Source: Stenotrophomonas oahuensis | Lineage (GTDB): Bacteria > Pseudomonadota > Gammaproteobacteria > Xanthomonadales > Xanthomonadaceae | Direction of reading: 5' to 3' | DNA: 64,000 nucleotides | Assembly: GCF_031834595.1 (NCBI RefSeq) | Contig: NZ_CP115541.1 | Location: 1,178,001 to 1,242,000 of the forward strand | Part shown: positions 28,510 through 38,006 of the stretch, piece by piece | How the letters are laid out: every line of letters starts with the position of its first letter | Position numbering within the stretch: position 1 is the stretch's first letter | Translations under genes and position numbers: made by a program | Notes under the pieces: model-generated | Databases searched by the model: none | What the model was told of the DNA's origin: nothing | Seen by the model: the letters and a program-made list of their open reading frames with translations, nothing else

Positions 28510-29829
28510 TCACCCGGCCGCCTTCGGCGCGTTCAAATAATCGAGGCTGACCTGCAACAACGCCCGCAGCCCCACATCCAGCGCCTTCTCATCCAGCAGG
28601 AACTTCGGCGAATGGTTGGCCGGAGCCTTGGCCGGGTCGATCCCTTCGCTGGTGGAGCCAACGAAGAAGAACATGCCCGGCACCTGCTGGGCGAACAGCG
28701 AGAAGTCCTCCGCGCCCATCTGCAGCGGCGGCTCGTACACATTGGCTTCGCCCACCACCGCCTGCAGGCTGGGCAGCATGCGCGCGGTCAGTGCCGGGTC
28801 GTTGACCGTGGCCGGGTTGCCCTCGGCCTCGTAGATCTCGGTTTCGGCCTTGGCCCCATGCGCAGCGGCAGTGTGTTCGGCGACATTGCGCAGGTCGGCG
28901 AAGATCTGCTGGCGCATGCCTTCATCAAACGTACGGATGGTGCCGACCATCTCCACTTCGTCGGGGATGATGTTGTAGCGGATGCCACCCTTGATCGCGC
29001 CGAAGCTGACCACCGCCGGCTGCTTGGAGATGTTGGAACGACGGCTGACGATGGTCTGCGCGGTGCCGACCAGGTCGGCGGTGGCGACGATCGGATCGAC
29101 CCCGTTCCACGGCGCTGAACCGTGGGTCTGCCGGCCGATCACCTTGATCCCGAAGCGGTCCGACGCGGCCATCAGCGGGCCACCGCGCACGGCGATCTGG
29201 CCCGCCTGCACGCTGGAGAACACATGCAGGCCGAACACCGCTTCTGGCTTGAAGTCAGCAAACACGCCCTCCTTGAGCATCAGCGCGGCACCGCCCTCTT
29301 CCGGCGGCGGCGCCCCCTCTTCGGAGGGCTGGAAGATCAGCATCACTTCACCGGGCAGGTTGTCGCGCATCTTCACCAGCGCGTCGGCCACACCCAGCAG
29401 GGTGGCAGTGTGGGCGTCATGGCCGCAGGCATGCATCACCCCGACCTGCTCGCCGCGGTAGGTGCTGGTGGCCTTGCTGGCGAACGGCAGAGTGGTCTGC
29501 TCGGTCACCGGCAGCGCATCCATGTCGGCGCGCAGGGCGATGCGCGGGCCGGGCTTTCCACCCTTGATGATCGCCACCACGCCGTGGTGGGCAATGCCGG
29601 TCTTCGGCTTCAAGCCCATCGCGCGCAGACGCTCGGCGACCTTGGCCGAGGTGCGCTCTTCGCGGTTGGACAGCTCCGGGTGCTGGTGGAAGTCGCGTCG
29701 CCACTCCACCACCTGCGCCTGCAGACGGGCGGCGGCAGCGGTCACTTCCGGGCGCTCGGCCGGGGCGGCGGCAGCCAGAGCGGGCGAAGCAAGCAGCAGG
29801 GCGGACAGCAGCAGCGACAGACGGGGCAT
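28510..29829 (-). CDS. Exported M20-family amidohydrolase/carboxypeptidase
   Basis: 439 aa with signal peptide (MPRLSLLLSALLLASPALAAAA). M20 metal-dependent fold: RRDFHQHPELSNRE, RADMDALPVTE, VMHACGHDAHTATLLG with a zinc-binding His pair, IFQPSEEGAPPPEEGG with the catalytic Glu, and the dimerisation domain. Resembles hippurate/IAA-amino-acid hydrolases such as AbgB and HipO. Probably releases amino acids from N-acylated or amide substrates in the periplasm. Start 29829 is set by the signal peptide. A GTAG REP lies within its 5' leader. Confidence 0.92.
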   Translation of the reverse strand: MPRLSLLLSALLLASPALAAAAPAERPEVTAAAARLQAQVVEWRRDFHQHPELSNREERTSAKVAERLRAMGLKPKTGIAHHGVVAIIKGGKPGPRIALRADMDALPVTEQTTLPFASKATSTYRGEQVGVMHACGHDAHTATLLGVADALVKMRDNLPGEVMLIFQPSEEGAPPPEEGGAALMLKEGVFADFKPEAVFGLHVFSSVQAGQIAVRGGPLMAASDRFGIKVIGRQTHGSAPWNGVDPIVATADLVGTAQTIVSRRSNISKQPAVVSFGAIKGGIRYNIIPDEVEMVGTIRTFDEGMRQQIFADLRNVAEHTAAAHGAKAETEIYEAEGNPATVNDPALTARMLPSLQAVVGEANVYEPPLQMGAEDFSLFAQQVPGMFFFVGSTSEGIDPAKAPANHSPKFLLDEKALDVGLRALLQVSLDYLNAPKAAG

Positions 29830-29849
29830 TGCAGTCTCCAGAGAAAGGC

Positions 29850-29873
29850 AGCCGGGCAAGCCCGGCTCTACGC
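29850..29873. repeat. GTAG-type REP in the amidohydrolase leader
   Basis: AGCCGGGCAAGCCCGGCTCTAC, the CCGGG-stem subtype also present in the 66-bp repeats and at 40092. Confidence 0.85.
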
Positions 29874-30097
29874 GAGGGTGAACCTGAATGTAGGGCATCC
29901 GGCCCCACGGGGAAAGCCGCACGGGGATGGCCTTGGGTCAACGCGAAGCACGCTGGCGCGTTACCGCAGGGAACCTGCACGGTTCCGCCCGGTCAGAGCG
30001 CACGTCCCATCCGTCATGCAGGCAGTCTCACGGCGGGCGGGTATGCTTTGCAGCAGCCAACCGGGCCCTTGCCCTTCGCCAGCCTCAGGAGTTTTGA

Positions 30098-31342
30098 ATG
30101 TCGCGTTTCTGGAAGATCGTGCTGCTGGTGATCGCAGTGCTGGTGGTGGGCCTGATCGGCCTGCGCGTGCTGGGCGGGGGCAAGGACAAGGCCGGCGGGC
30201 CCGGCGCGGCGGCCGAAGCCGGCAAGGACGGCGGGCGTGACAGCGCGCCGGTGCCGGTCACCGTGGTCGATGCCGCGCGCCAGGACGTGCCGGTGTATGC
30301 CAGCGCGCTGGGCACGGTGTCGGCAATGAACACCGTCACCGTGAGCCCGCAGGTGGGCGGGCAGCTGATCAGCCTGAACTTCAAGGAAGGCCAGGAAGTA
30401 AAGCAGGGCGATGTGCTGGCCCAGATCGACCCGCGCACGGCGCAGGCCAGCTATGACGAGGCCGCCGCGGCCAAGCGCCAGAACCAGGCGCTGCTGGCCA
30501 CCGCGCGCTCCAATTACGCGCGTTCCAATTCGCCGGAATACCGCCAGTACGTCGCCAAGACCGACCTGGACACCCAGCGCAACCAGGTGGCCCAGTACGA
30601 AAGCACGGTGGCCGCCAACGAAGCCAGCATGCGTGCCGCCCAGGTGCAGCTGCAGTACACCAGGGTCACCGCACCGATCTCCGGCATTGCCGGCATCCGC
30701 GCGGTGGACGCCGGCAACGTGGTCAGCGCCGGTACCGCGCTGGTGACGCTGACCCAGGTGCACCCGATCCACATCGTGTTCAACCTGCCCGAGCGCCAGC
30801 TGCCGGACGTGCGTCAGGCCCAGCAGGCCGGCCCGGTGACCATTGCCGCACTGGACCGCAACGACGCGCATGTGCTCACCGACGGCGGCAAGCTGGACGT
30901 GGTGGACAACCAGATCAGCAGCGACAGCGGCACCTTCCGTGCCCGTGCGCTGTTCGACAACCCCGACAACACCTTGTGGCCGGGCCAGTTCGTCAACGTG
31001 CGCATGCAATTGCGCACCATCAGCGGCGGCGTGGTCATTCCGACCCAGGCGGTGATGCGTGGGCCGGACGGCGAGTACGTATACATCGTGCAGGCCGACA
31101 ACACCGTGGCCATGCAGACGGTGAAGAGCGGCGTGGAAGTGGGCGACAGCCATGTGCAGATCACCGAAGGCCTGAAGGGCGGCGAGCGGGTGGTCAGCGA
31201 AGGCCAGTTCCGCCTGAAGCCGGGCAGCAAGGTCACCGCGCTGAAGCCGGGCGAAACCCCGGCCGCGCCGACCGAGGCCGAACTCAAGGCTGCTGCCCAG
31301 CAGCAGGGTCCGGGTGGCCGCCGTGGCGGTGGTCCGCGCTGA
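30098..31342 (+). CDS. mdtA: RND efflux periplasmic adaptor (MdtA/SmeI-like)
   Basis: 414 aa membrane-fusion protein. An N-terminal anchor (IVLLVIAVLVVGLIGLRVL), then lipoyl (VSPQVGGQLISLNFKEGQEVKQGD), alpha-hairpin, beta-barrel (GTALVTLTQVHPIHIVFNLPE) and membrane-proximal domains, with a Gly/Arg/Gln-rich tail. First gene of a three-gene operon with two different RND permeases, the MdtABC layout; in S. maltophilia a system of this design is named SmeIJK (from memory). It bridges the permeases to an outer-membrane channel, absent from this operon and thus shared with another locus. Confidence 0.93.
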   Translation: MSRFWKIVLLVIAVLVVGLIGLRVLGGGKDKAGGPGAAAEAGKDGGRDSAPVPVTVVDAARQDVPVYASALGTVSAMNTVTVSPQVGGQLISLNFKEGQEVKQGDVLAQIDPRTAQASYDEAAAAKRQNQALLATARSNYARSNSPEYRQYVAKTDLDTQRNQVAQYESTVAANEASMRAAQVQLQYTRVTAPISGIAGIRAVDAGNVVSAGTALVTLTQVHPIHIVFNLPERQLPDVRQAQQAGPVTIAALDRNDAHVLTDGGKLDVVDNQISSDSGTFRARALFDNPDNTLWPGQFVNVRMQLRTISGGVVIPTQAVMRGPDGEYVYIVQADNTVAMQTVKSGVEVGDSHVQITEGLKGGERVVSEGQFRLKPGSKVTALKPGETPAAPTEAELKAAAQQQGPGGRRGGGPR

Positions 31343-31428
31343 TCGCGCACCGCGTCTTTCCGGTACCGGCGTGCGCGCGGGTACCGGCTTTCTGCATTGC
31401 CGTCTGACGTAACCGCAAGGACCCGCCC

Positions 31429-34400
31429 GTGGGCTTTTCGACGATCTTCATCCGCCGCCCCATCGCCACCTCGCTGTTGATGGCGGGTTTGTTGCTGCTG
31501 GGCATCCTGGGCTACCGGCAGTTGCCGGTGTCGGCGCTGCCGGAAGTGGACGCGCCCAGCCTGGTGGTCACCACCCAGTACCCCGGTGCCAACGCGACCA
31601 CCATGGCCTCGCTGGTGACCACGCCGCTGGAGCGCCAGTTCGGGCAGATCTCCGGGCTGGAGCTGATGACCTCCGATTCGTCGGCCGGCTTGTCCACGAT
31701 CATCCTGCAGTTCTCCATGGACCGCGACATCGACATTGCCGCGCAGGACGTGCAGGCAGCGATCCGCCAGGCCACCCTGCCCTCGTCGCTGCCCTACCAG
31801 CCGGTCTACAACCGGGTGAATCCGGCGGATGCGGCGATCGTCACTCTCAAGCTCACCTCGGACACGCGCCCGCTGCGCGATGTGAACAACTACGCCGACT
31901 CGATCCTGGCCCAGCGCCTGTCACAGGTGCAGGGCGTCGGCCTGGTCTCGATCGCCGGCAACGTGCGCCCGGCCGTGCGCATCCAGGTCAATCCGGCGCA
32001 GCTGTCGAACATGGGCCTGACCCTGGAAGAGCTGCGCAGCGCGCTCACCCAGGCCAACGTCAACGCACCGAAAGGCTCGCTCAACGGCAAGACCCAGTCC
32101 TACAGCATCGGCACCAATGACCAGCTGACCAGCGCGGCCGAATACCGCGACACCATCATCAGCTACCAGAACGGTCGCCCGGTGCGGCTGTCGGACGTGG
32201 CGCAGGTGATCGACGGCGTGGAGAACGACCAGCTGGCGGCCTGGGCCGACGGCAAGCCGGCGGTGCTGCTGGAAGTGCGCCGCCAGCCGGGCGCGAACAT
32301 CGTGCAGACGGTGGAACGCATCCGTGCCCTGCTGCCGCAGCTGCAGAGCGTGCTCCCCGCCGACGTACACCTGGAGATCTTCTCCGACCGCACCGAAACC
32401 ATCCGTGCTTCGGTGCATGAAGTGCAGTTCACCCTGATCCTGACCATCGGGCTGGTGGTGGCGGTGATCTTCGTGTTCCTGCGCCGGTTGTGGGCGACCA
32501 TCATTCCGTCGGTGGCGGTGCCGCTGTCGCTGGCCGGCACCTTCGGGGTGATGGCGTTTGCCGGAATGTCGCTGGACAACCTGTCGCTGATGGCGCTGGT
32601 GGTGGCCACCGGCTTCGTGGTCGACGATGCGATCGTGATGATCGAGAACATCGTCCGCTACATCGAGCAGGGCAAGAGTGGCCCGGAAGCGGCCGAGATC
32701 GGTGCGCGCCAGATCGGCTTCACCGTGCTGTCGCTGACCGTGTCGCTGGTGGCGGTGTTCCTGCCACTGCTGCTGATGCCGGGCGTCACCGGGCGGTTGT
32801 TCCACGAGTTCGCGTGGGTGCTGAGCATCGCAGTGGTGCTGTCGATGCTGATCTCGCTGACCCTCACCCCGATGATGTGCGCCTATCTGCTCAAGCCCGA
32901 TGCGCTGCCGGAAGGCGAAGACGCGCACGAACGGGCGGCGGCGGCCGGCAAGCAGAACCTGTGGACCCGCACCGTGGGTCTGTACGAGCGCAGCCTGGAC
33001 TGGGTGCTGGAGCACCAGCCGCTGACCCTGGCGGTGGCGGGCGGCGCGCTGGTGCTGACCGTGCTGCTGTACGTGCTGATTCCCAAGGGGCTGCTGCCCG
33101 AACAGGACACCGGGCTGATCACCGGCGTGGTCCAGGCCGACCAGAACATCGCCTTCCCGCAGATGGAGCAGCGCACCCAGGCGGTGGCCGAAGCCCTGCG
33201 CAAGGACCCGGCAGTGACCGGTGTATCCGCCTTCATCGGCGCGGGCAGCATGAACCCCACGCTCAACCAGGGCCAGCTGTCGATCGTGCTGAAGCAGCGC
33301 GGCGACCGTGACGGGCTGGATGAGATCCTGCCGCGCCTGCAGCAGGCGGTGGCCGGCATTCCCGGCGTGGCGCTGTACCTGAAGCCGGTGCAGGACGTCA
33401 CCCTGGATACGCGTGTCGCGGCCACCGAGTACCAGTACTCGCTGTCGGACGTGGACAGCGAACAGGTCGCCCTGCAGGCCACCCGCCTCACCGAGGCACT
33501 GCGCCAGCGCCCGGAACTGGCCGACGTCGACAACAACCTGTCCAACCAAGGCCGTGCGCTGGAGCTGAACATCGACCGCGACAAAGCCAGCGTGCTGGGC
33601 GTGCCGATGCAGACCATCGACGACACCCTGTACGACGCCTTCGGCCAGCGCCAGATCTCGACCATCTTCACCGAACTCAACCAGTACCGCGTGGTGCTGG
33701 AAGTAGCCCCGGAGTTCCGCACCAGCACCGCGCTGATGAACCAGCTGGCGGTGGCCTCGAACGGAGCCGGCGCGCTGACCGGCAGCAATGCCACAAACTT
33801 CGGCCAGGTCACCTCGTCCAACTCCTCCACCGCCACCGGCATCGGCGCGCAGAACACCGGCATTCCGGTCGGCGCGGGCAACATCATTCCGCTGTCGGCG
33901 CTGGCTGAAGGCAAGGTCACCAGCACCCCGCTGGTGGTCAGCCACCAGCAGCAGCTGCCGGCGGTCACGGTGTCGTTCAACATCGCCCCGGGCTACTCGT
34001 TGTCCGACGCGGTCAAGGCGATTGAAGAGACCAAGGCCAGCCTGGACATGCCGGCGCAGGTGCATGCGCAGTTCATCGGCAAGGCTGCCGAGTTCACCGG
34101 CAGCCAGACCGACGTGGTGTGGCTGCTGCTGGCCTCGCTGGTAGTGATCTACATCGTGCTGGGCGTGCTGTATGAAAGCTACATTCACCCGATCACCATC
34201 ATCTCGACCCTGCCGCCAGCCGGCGTGGGCGCGCTGCTGGCGCTGATGGTGTGTGGCCTGAGCCTGTCCGTGGACGGCATCGTCGGCATCGTGCTGCTGA
34301 TCGGCATCGTCAAGAAGAACGGCATCATGATGGTCGACTTCGCGATCGAGGCGCGCCGCGCCGGTGCCAATGCGCATGAAGCGATCCGCCGCGCCTGCCT

Positions 34401-34659
34401 GCTGCGTTTCCGCCCGATCATGATGACCACCGCCGCGGCCATGCTCGGCGCATTGCCGCTGGCGCTGGGCACCGGCATCGGTTCGGAGCTGCGCCGCCCG
34501 CTGGGCATCGCCATCGTCGGCGGGCTGCTGCTGTCGCAGCTGGTCACGCTGTACACCACGCCGGTGATCTACCTGTACATGGAACGCTTCTCCGAGCGCA
34601 TGCGCCTGCGTCGTGAGCAGCGGGCGCTGCGCCACGCCGCCGCACAGGACCGCGCGTGA
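31429..34659 (+). CDS. mdtB: RND efflux permease, first subunit (MdtB/SmeJ-like)
   Basis: 1076-aa proton-driven inner-membrane pump, 12 helices. GTG start with AAGGA upstream. Typical HAE1/MdtB signature: FIRRPIATSLLMAGLLLLGILGYRQLPVSALPEVD and TGFVVDDAIVMIENIVRYIE, with the proton-relay Asp pair in the fourth helix (VVDDA). Residues about 777-817 are a Gly/Ser/Thr/Asn-rich insertion (GALTGSNATNFGQVTSSNSS) longer than in E. coli MdtB. MdtB and MdtC form a heterotrimer in E. coli. Overlaps the next gene by 4 nt. Confidence 0.95.
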   Translation: MGFSTIFIRRPIATSLLMAGLLLLGILGYRQLPVSALPEVDAPSLVVTTQYPGANATTMASLVTTPLERQFGQISGLELMTSDSSAGLSTIILQFSMDRDIDIAAQDVQAAIRQATLPSSLPYQPVYNRVNPADAAIVTLKLTSDTRPLRDVNNYADSILAQRLSQVQGVGLVSIAGNVRPAVRIQVNPAQLSNMGLTLEELRSALTQANVNAPKGSLNGKTQSYSIGTNDQLTSAAEYRDTIISYQNGRPVRLSDVAQVIDGVENDQLAAWADGKPAVLLEVRRQPGANIVQTVERIRALLPQLQSVLPADVHLEIFSDRTETIRASVHEVQFTLILTIGLVVAVIFVFLRRLWATIIPSVAVPLSLAGTFGVMAFAGMSLDNLSLMALVVATGFVVDDAIVMIENIVRYIEQGKSGPEAAEIGARQIGFTVLSLTVSLVAVFLPLLLMPGVTGRLFHEFAWVLSIAVVLSMLISLTLTPMMCAYLLKPDALPEGEDAHERAAAAGKQNLWTRTVGLYERSLDWVLEHQPLTLAVAGGALVLTVLLYVLIPKGLLPEQDTGLITGVVQADQNIAFPQMEQRTQAVAEALRKDPAVTGVSAFIGAGSMNPTLNQGQLSIVLKQRGDRDGLDEILPRLQQAVAGIPGVALYLKPVQDVTLDTRVAATEYQYSLSDVDSEQVALQATRLTEALRQRPELADVDNNLSNQGRALELNIDRDKASVLGVPMQTIDDTLYDAFGQRQISTIFTELNQYRVVLEVAPEFRTSTALMNQLAVASNGAGALTGSNATNFGQVTSSNSSTATGIGAQNTGIPVGAGNIIPLSALAEGKVTSTPLVVSHQQQLPAVTVSFNIAPGYSLSDAVKAIEETKASLDMPAQVHAQFIGKAAEFTGSQTDVVWLLLASLVVIYIVLGVLYESYIHPITIISTLPPAGVGALLALMVCGLSLSVDGIVGIVLLIGIVKKNGIMMVDFAIEARRAGANAHEAIRRACLLRFRPIMMTTAAAMLGALPLALGTGIGSELRRPLGIAIVGGLLLSQLVTLYTTPVIYLYMERFSERMRLRREQRALRHAAAQDRA

Positions 34660-37600
34660 ACATCTCCGGTCCGTTCATCCGCCGCCCGATCGGCACCACC
34701 CTGCTGGCCATCGGCCTGTTTGTGATCGGCCTGCTCTGTTACCTGAAACTGGGCGTGTCGGCGTTGCCGAACATCCAGATTCCGGTGATCTTCGTGCACG
34801 CCAGCCAGTCCGGCGCGGATGCCACCACCATGGCCTCCACGGTAACCGCACCGCTGGAACGCTATCTGGGCCAGCTGCCCGGCGTGGACCAGATGCGCTC
34901 TTCCAGTTCGGAAGGCAGCTCGCTGGTGTTCATGATCTTCCAGAGCGGCGTGGACATTGATTCGGCGGCGCTGGATGTGCAGACCGCGATCAACTCGGCC
35001 CAGGCCGACCTGCCCTCCGGGCTGGGATCGCCGATGTTCCAGAAGGCCAACCCGAACGACGACCCGGTGATCGCCATCGCGCTCACCTCGCAGACCCAGT
35101 CGGCCGATGAGCTGTACAACGTGGCCGACTCGCTGCTGGCCCAGCGCATCCGCCAGATCAGCGGGGTGTCGTCGGTGGATATCGCCGGTGCCTCCACGCC
35201 GGCGGTGCGGGTGGATGTGAACCTGCGCCTGCTCAACGCGCTGAACCTGACCCCGGACGACCTGCGCAACGCAGTGCGCGCGGCCAACGTGACATCACCG
35301 ACCGGCTTCCTCAGCGACGGCAACACCACCACCGCGATCATCGCCAACGACTCGGTGGCGCGCGCGGCGGACTTCGCCAACCTGGTGATCAAGACCCAGG
35401 ACGACGGCCGGGTGATCCGGCTCAAGGACGTGGCCAACGTCTACGACGGCCAGCAGGATGCCTACCAGGCCGCCTGGTTCAACCACAAACCGGCGGTGGT
35501 GATGTATGTGTTCACCCGCGCCGGGGCCAACATCGTGGAAACGGTGGATCGGGTGAAAGCGCAGATTCCGACCCTGCGCGACTACCTGCAGCCGGGCACG
35601 GTGCTGACCCCCTATTTCGACCGCACACCGACCATCCGCTCGTCGCTGCACGAAGTGCAGATCACCCTGTTGATCAGCCTGGCGATGGTGGTGCTGACCA
35701 TGGCGCTGTTCCTGCGCCGGCTGGCTCCGACGCTGATTGCTGCGATCACCGTGCCGCTGTCGCTGGCCGGTGCGGCGCTGGTGATGTACGTGTTCGGCTT
35801 CACCCTGAACAACCTGAGCCTGCTGGCGCTGGTGATTGCGATTGGCTTCGTGGTTGACGATGCCATCGTGGTGATCGAGAACATCATGCGCCACCTGGAT
35901 GAAGGCATGCCGCGGATGCAGGCGGCCTTGACCGGTGCGCGCGAGATCGGCTTCACCATTGTCTCGATCACCGCCTCGCTGGTGGCGGTGTTCATTCCAC
36001 TGCTGTTTGCCAGTGGCATGGTCGGCGCGTTCTTCCGCGAGTTCACGGTGACCCTGGTGGCCGCCATCGTGGTCTCGATGATCGTCTCGCTGACCCTGAC
36101 GCCTGCGCTGTGCAGCCGCTTCCTGAGCGCGCACGAAGAACCGGAGAAGCCGTCGCGGATCGGTCGTTTCCTGGATGGCGCGCACGACCGCATGCTGCGC
36201 GTCTACACCGTGTGCCTGGACTTCTCGCTGCGCCACGCCCTGCTGTTGTCGCTGACCCCGATCCTGCTGATCGTGGCCACGGTGATGCTGGCCGGCGCGG
36301 TCAAGAAGGGCTCATTCCCACCGCAGGACACCGGGCTGATCTGGGGCCGTGCCAATTCCAGCGCGACGGTCTCGTTTGAAGACATGGTCAACCGCCAGCG
36401 CCGCATCACCGACATGCTGATGGCCGACCCGGCGGTGAAGACGGTGGGCGTGCGTCTGGGCAGTGGTCGTCAGGGCTCCAGCGCACAGTTCAACGTCGAG
36501 CTGAAAACCCGCAAGGAAGGCCGCCGCGAGACCACCGCGGTCGCGCTGGCCCGGTTGAGCGCCAAGGCCGACCGCTACCCGGACCTGCAGCTGCGCCTGC
36601 GCGCGATCCAGGACCTGCCCAGCGATGGTGGCGGTGGCAACAGCCAGGGCGCGCAGTATCGCGTTTCGCTGCAGGGCAATGACCTGGCCCAGCTGCAGGA
36701 ATGGCTGCCCAAGGTACAGGCAGCGCTGAAGCAGAATCCCAAGCTGCGCGACGTCGGCACCGACGTGGATACCGCCGGCCTGCGCCAGAACGTGGTGATC
36801 GACCGCGCCAAGGCGGCGCGCCTGGGCGTTTCGGTCGGCGCGATTGATGGCGCGCTGTATGGTGCGTTTGGTCAGCGCCAGATATCCACCATCTATTCGG
36901 ACATCAACCAGTACAGCGTCGTGGTCAATGCCCTGCCCGAGCAGACCGCCACGCCGAAGGCGCTGGATGAGATCTATGTGCGTGCCGGCAATGGCGAGAT
37001 GATTCCGCTGACCGCGGTGGCCGAGCAGGTGCCCGGGCTGGCCCCGCCGCAGATCACCCACCAGAACCAGTACACCACCATGGACCTGAGCTACAACCTG
37101 GCTCCGGGCGTGAGTACGGGCGAAGCGGATCTGATCATCAAGCGCACCGTGGATGGTCTGCGCCTGCCAGGTGACATCCGCATCAGCGACGGCGGCGGAT
37201 TCAACGTGCAGCTGAATCCGAACTCGATGTTGATCCTGGTATTGGCGGCGATCATCACCGTGTATCTGGTGCTGGGCATGCTGTACGAAAGCCTGGTGCA
37301 CCCGGTGACCATTCTATCCACGCTGCCGGCGGCGGGCGTGGGTGCATTGCTGGCGCTGTTCGTGACCAACACCGAGCTGTCGGTGATCTCGATGATCGCG
37401 CTGGTGCTGCTGATCGGCATCGTGAAGAAGAACGCGATCATGATGATCGACTTCGCGGTGGTAGCGCAGCGCGAGCATGGCAAGACACCGCTGGAGGCGG
37501 TGCGCGAGGCCAGCATCGTGCGCTTCCGCCCGATCATGATGACCACCATGGTGGCGATCCTGGCGGCGGTGCCGTTGGCGATCGGTATCGGCGAGGGCTC

Positions 37601-37781
37601 CGAACTGCGGCGTCCGCTGGGTATCGCGATGATCGGCGGCCTGCTGTTCTCGCAGAGTCTGACCCTGCTCAGCACGCCGGCGTTGTATGTGATCTTCTCG
37701 TGCCTGCAGGGCCATTGGCGCGCATGGCGGGCACGCCGCCGCGCAAAGGCGTCACGACCAACGGTCGTGACCCACCGGTAG
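34656..37781 (+). CDS. mdtC: RND efflux permease, second subunit (MdtC/SmeK-like)
   Basis: 1041 aa, GTG start overlapping the mdtB stop (GTGA). FIRRPIGTTLLAIGLFVIGLLCYLKLGVSALPNIQIPVI is the MdtC-type opening, and VIAIGFVVDDAIVVIENIMRHLDEG the fourth-helix proton relay. Twelve predicted helices. The last residues (ASRPTVVTHR) are encoded by a SMAG REP, and the stop TAG is the TAG of the next REP's GTAG head, so the C-terminus was shaped by REP insertion. Confidence 0.95.
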   Translation: MNISGPFIRRPIGTTLLAIGLFVIGLLCYLKLGVSALPNIQIPVIFVHASQSGADATTMASTVTAPLERYLGQLPGVDQMRSSSSEGSSLVFMIFQSGVDIDSAALDVQTAINSAQADLPSGLGSPMFQKANPNDDPVIAIALTSQTQSADELYNVADSLLAQRIRQISGVSSVDIAGASTPAVRVDVNLRLLNALNLTPDDLRNAVRAANVTSPTGFLSDGNTTTAIIANDSVARAADFANLVIKTQDDGRVIRLKDVANVYDGQQDAYQAAWFNHKPAVVMYVFTRAGANIVETVDRVKAQIPTLRDYLQPGTVLTPYFDRTPTIRSSLHEVQITLLISLAMVVLTMALFLRRLAPTLIAAITVPLSLAGAALVMYVFGFTLNNLSLLALVIAIGFVVDDAIVVIENIMRHLDEGMPRMQAALTGAREIGFTIVSITASLVAVFIPLLFASGMVGAFFREFTVTLVAAIVVSMIVSLTLTPALCSRFLSAHEEPEKPSRIGRFLDGAHDRMLRVYTVCLDFSLRHALLLSLTPILLIVATVMLAGAVKKGSFPPQDTGLIWGRANSSATVSFEDMVNRQRRITDMLMADPAVKTVGVRLGSGRQGSSAQFNVELKTRKEGRRETTAVALARLSAKADRYPDLQLRLRAIQDLPSDGGGGNSQGAQYRVSLQGNDLAQLQEWLPKVQAALKQNPKLRDVGTDVDTAGLRQNVVIDRAKAARLGVSVGAIDGALYGAFGQRQISTIYSDINQYSVVVNALPEQTATPKALDEIYVRAGNGEMIPLTAVAEQVPGLAPPQITHQNQYTTMDLSYNLAPGVSTGEADLIIKRTVDGLRLPGDIRISDGGGFNVQLNPNSMLILVLAAIITVYLVLGMLYESLVHPVTILSTLPAAGVGALLALFVTNTELSVISMIALVLLIGIVKKNAIMMIDFAVVAQREHGKTPLEAVREASIVRFRPIMMTTMVAILAAVPLAIGIGEGSELRRPLGIAMIGGLLFSQSLTLLSTPALYVIFSCLQGHWRAWRARRRAKASRPTVVTHR

Positions 37782-37802
37782 GTACCCACCGTTGGTGGGT
37801 AC
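37751..37802. repeat. SMAG REP pair, head-to-head, at the mdtC 3' end
   Basis: Two REP palindromes, GTCACGACC-AAC-GGTCGTGAC and GTACCCACC-GTT-GGTGGGTAC, abut at CACC|GGTAG. The first lies inside mdtC; the second supplies its stop codon (37779-37781). Confidence 0.88.
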
Positions 37803-37814
37803 ACGTTGCGCGTG

Positions 37815-37835
37815 TCAATGATGACAATCATTTGA
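37815..37835. promoter_or_regulatory. Fur-box-like operator upstream of siderophore receptor
   Basis: The near-palindrome TCAATGATGACAATCATTTGA resembles the Fur consensus GATAATGATAATCATTATC, about 170 bp before the receptor start. It suggests iron repression. Confidence 0.6.
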
Positions 37836-38006
37836 CGCGCGGTAACGAAAAGAGAACAATTCGCGGCAGCCACGGTCCTGCCGCGCCTCGCGCCCTGCAC
37901 TGATTCCCGCCTTCCGCGGGCAGCGCCCCGACTCAGCCACCTCCCCCTTTTCCGCCATCACCTGATCGCGGACGGTGTGCTGCTGTCCGCGGAGGACCCC
38001 GACATC

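Noticed and set aside
31921..34635. Antisense open frame of 904 codons opposite mdtB
   Set aside because: Shadow of the RND gene; low-complexity His/Gln/Arg composition.
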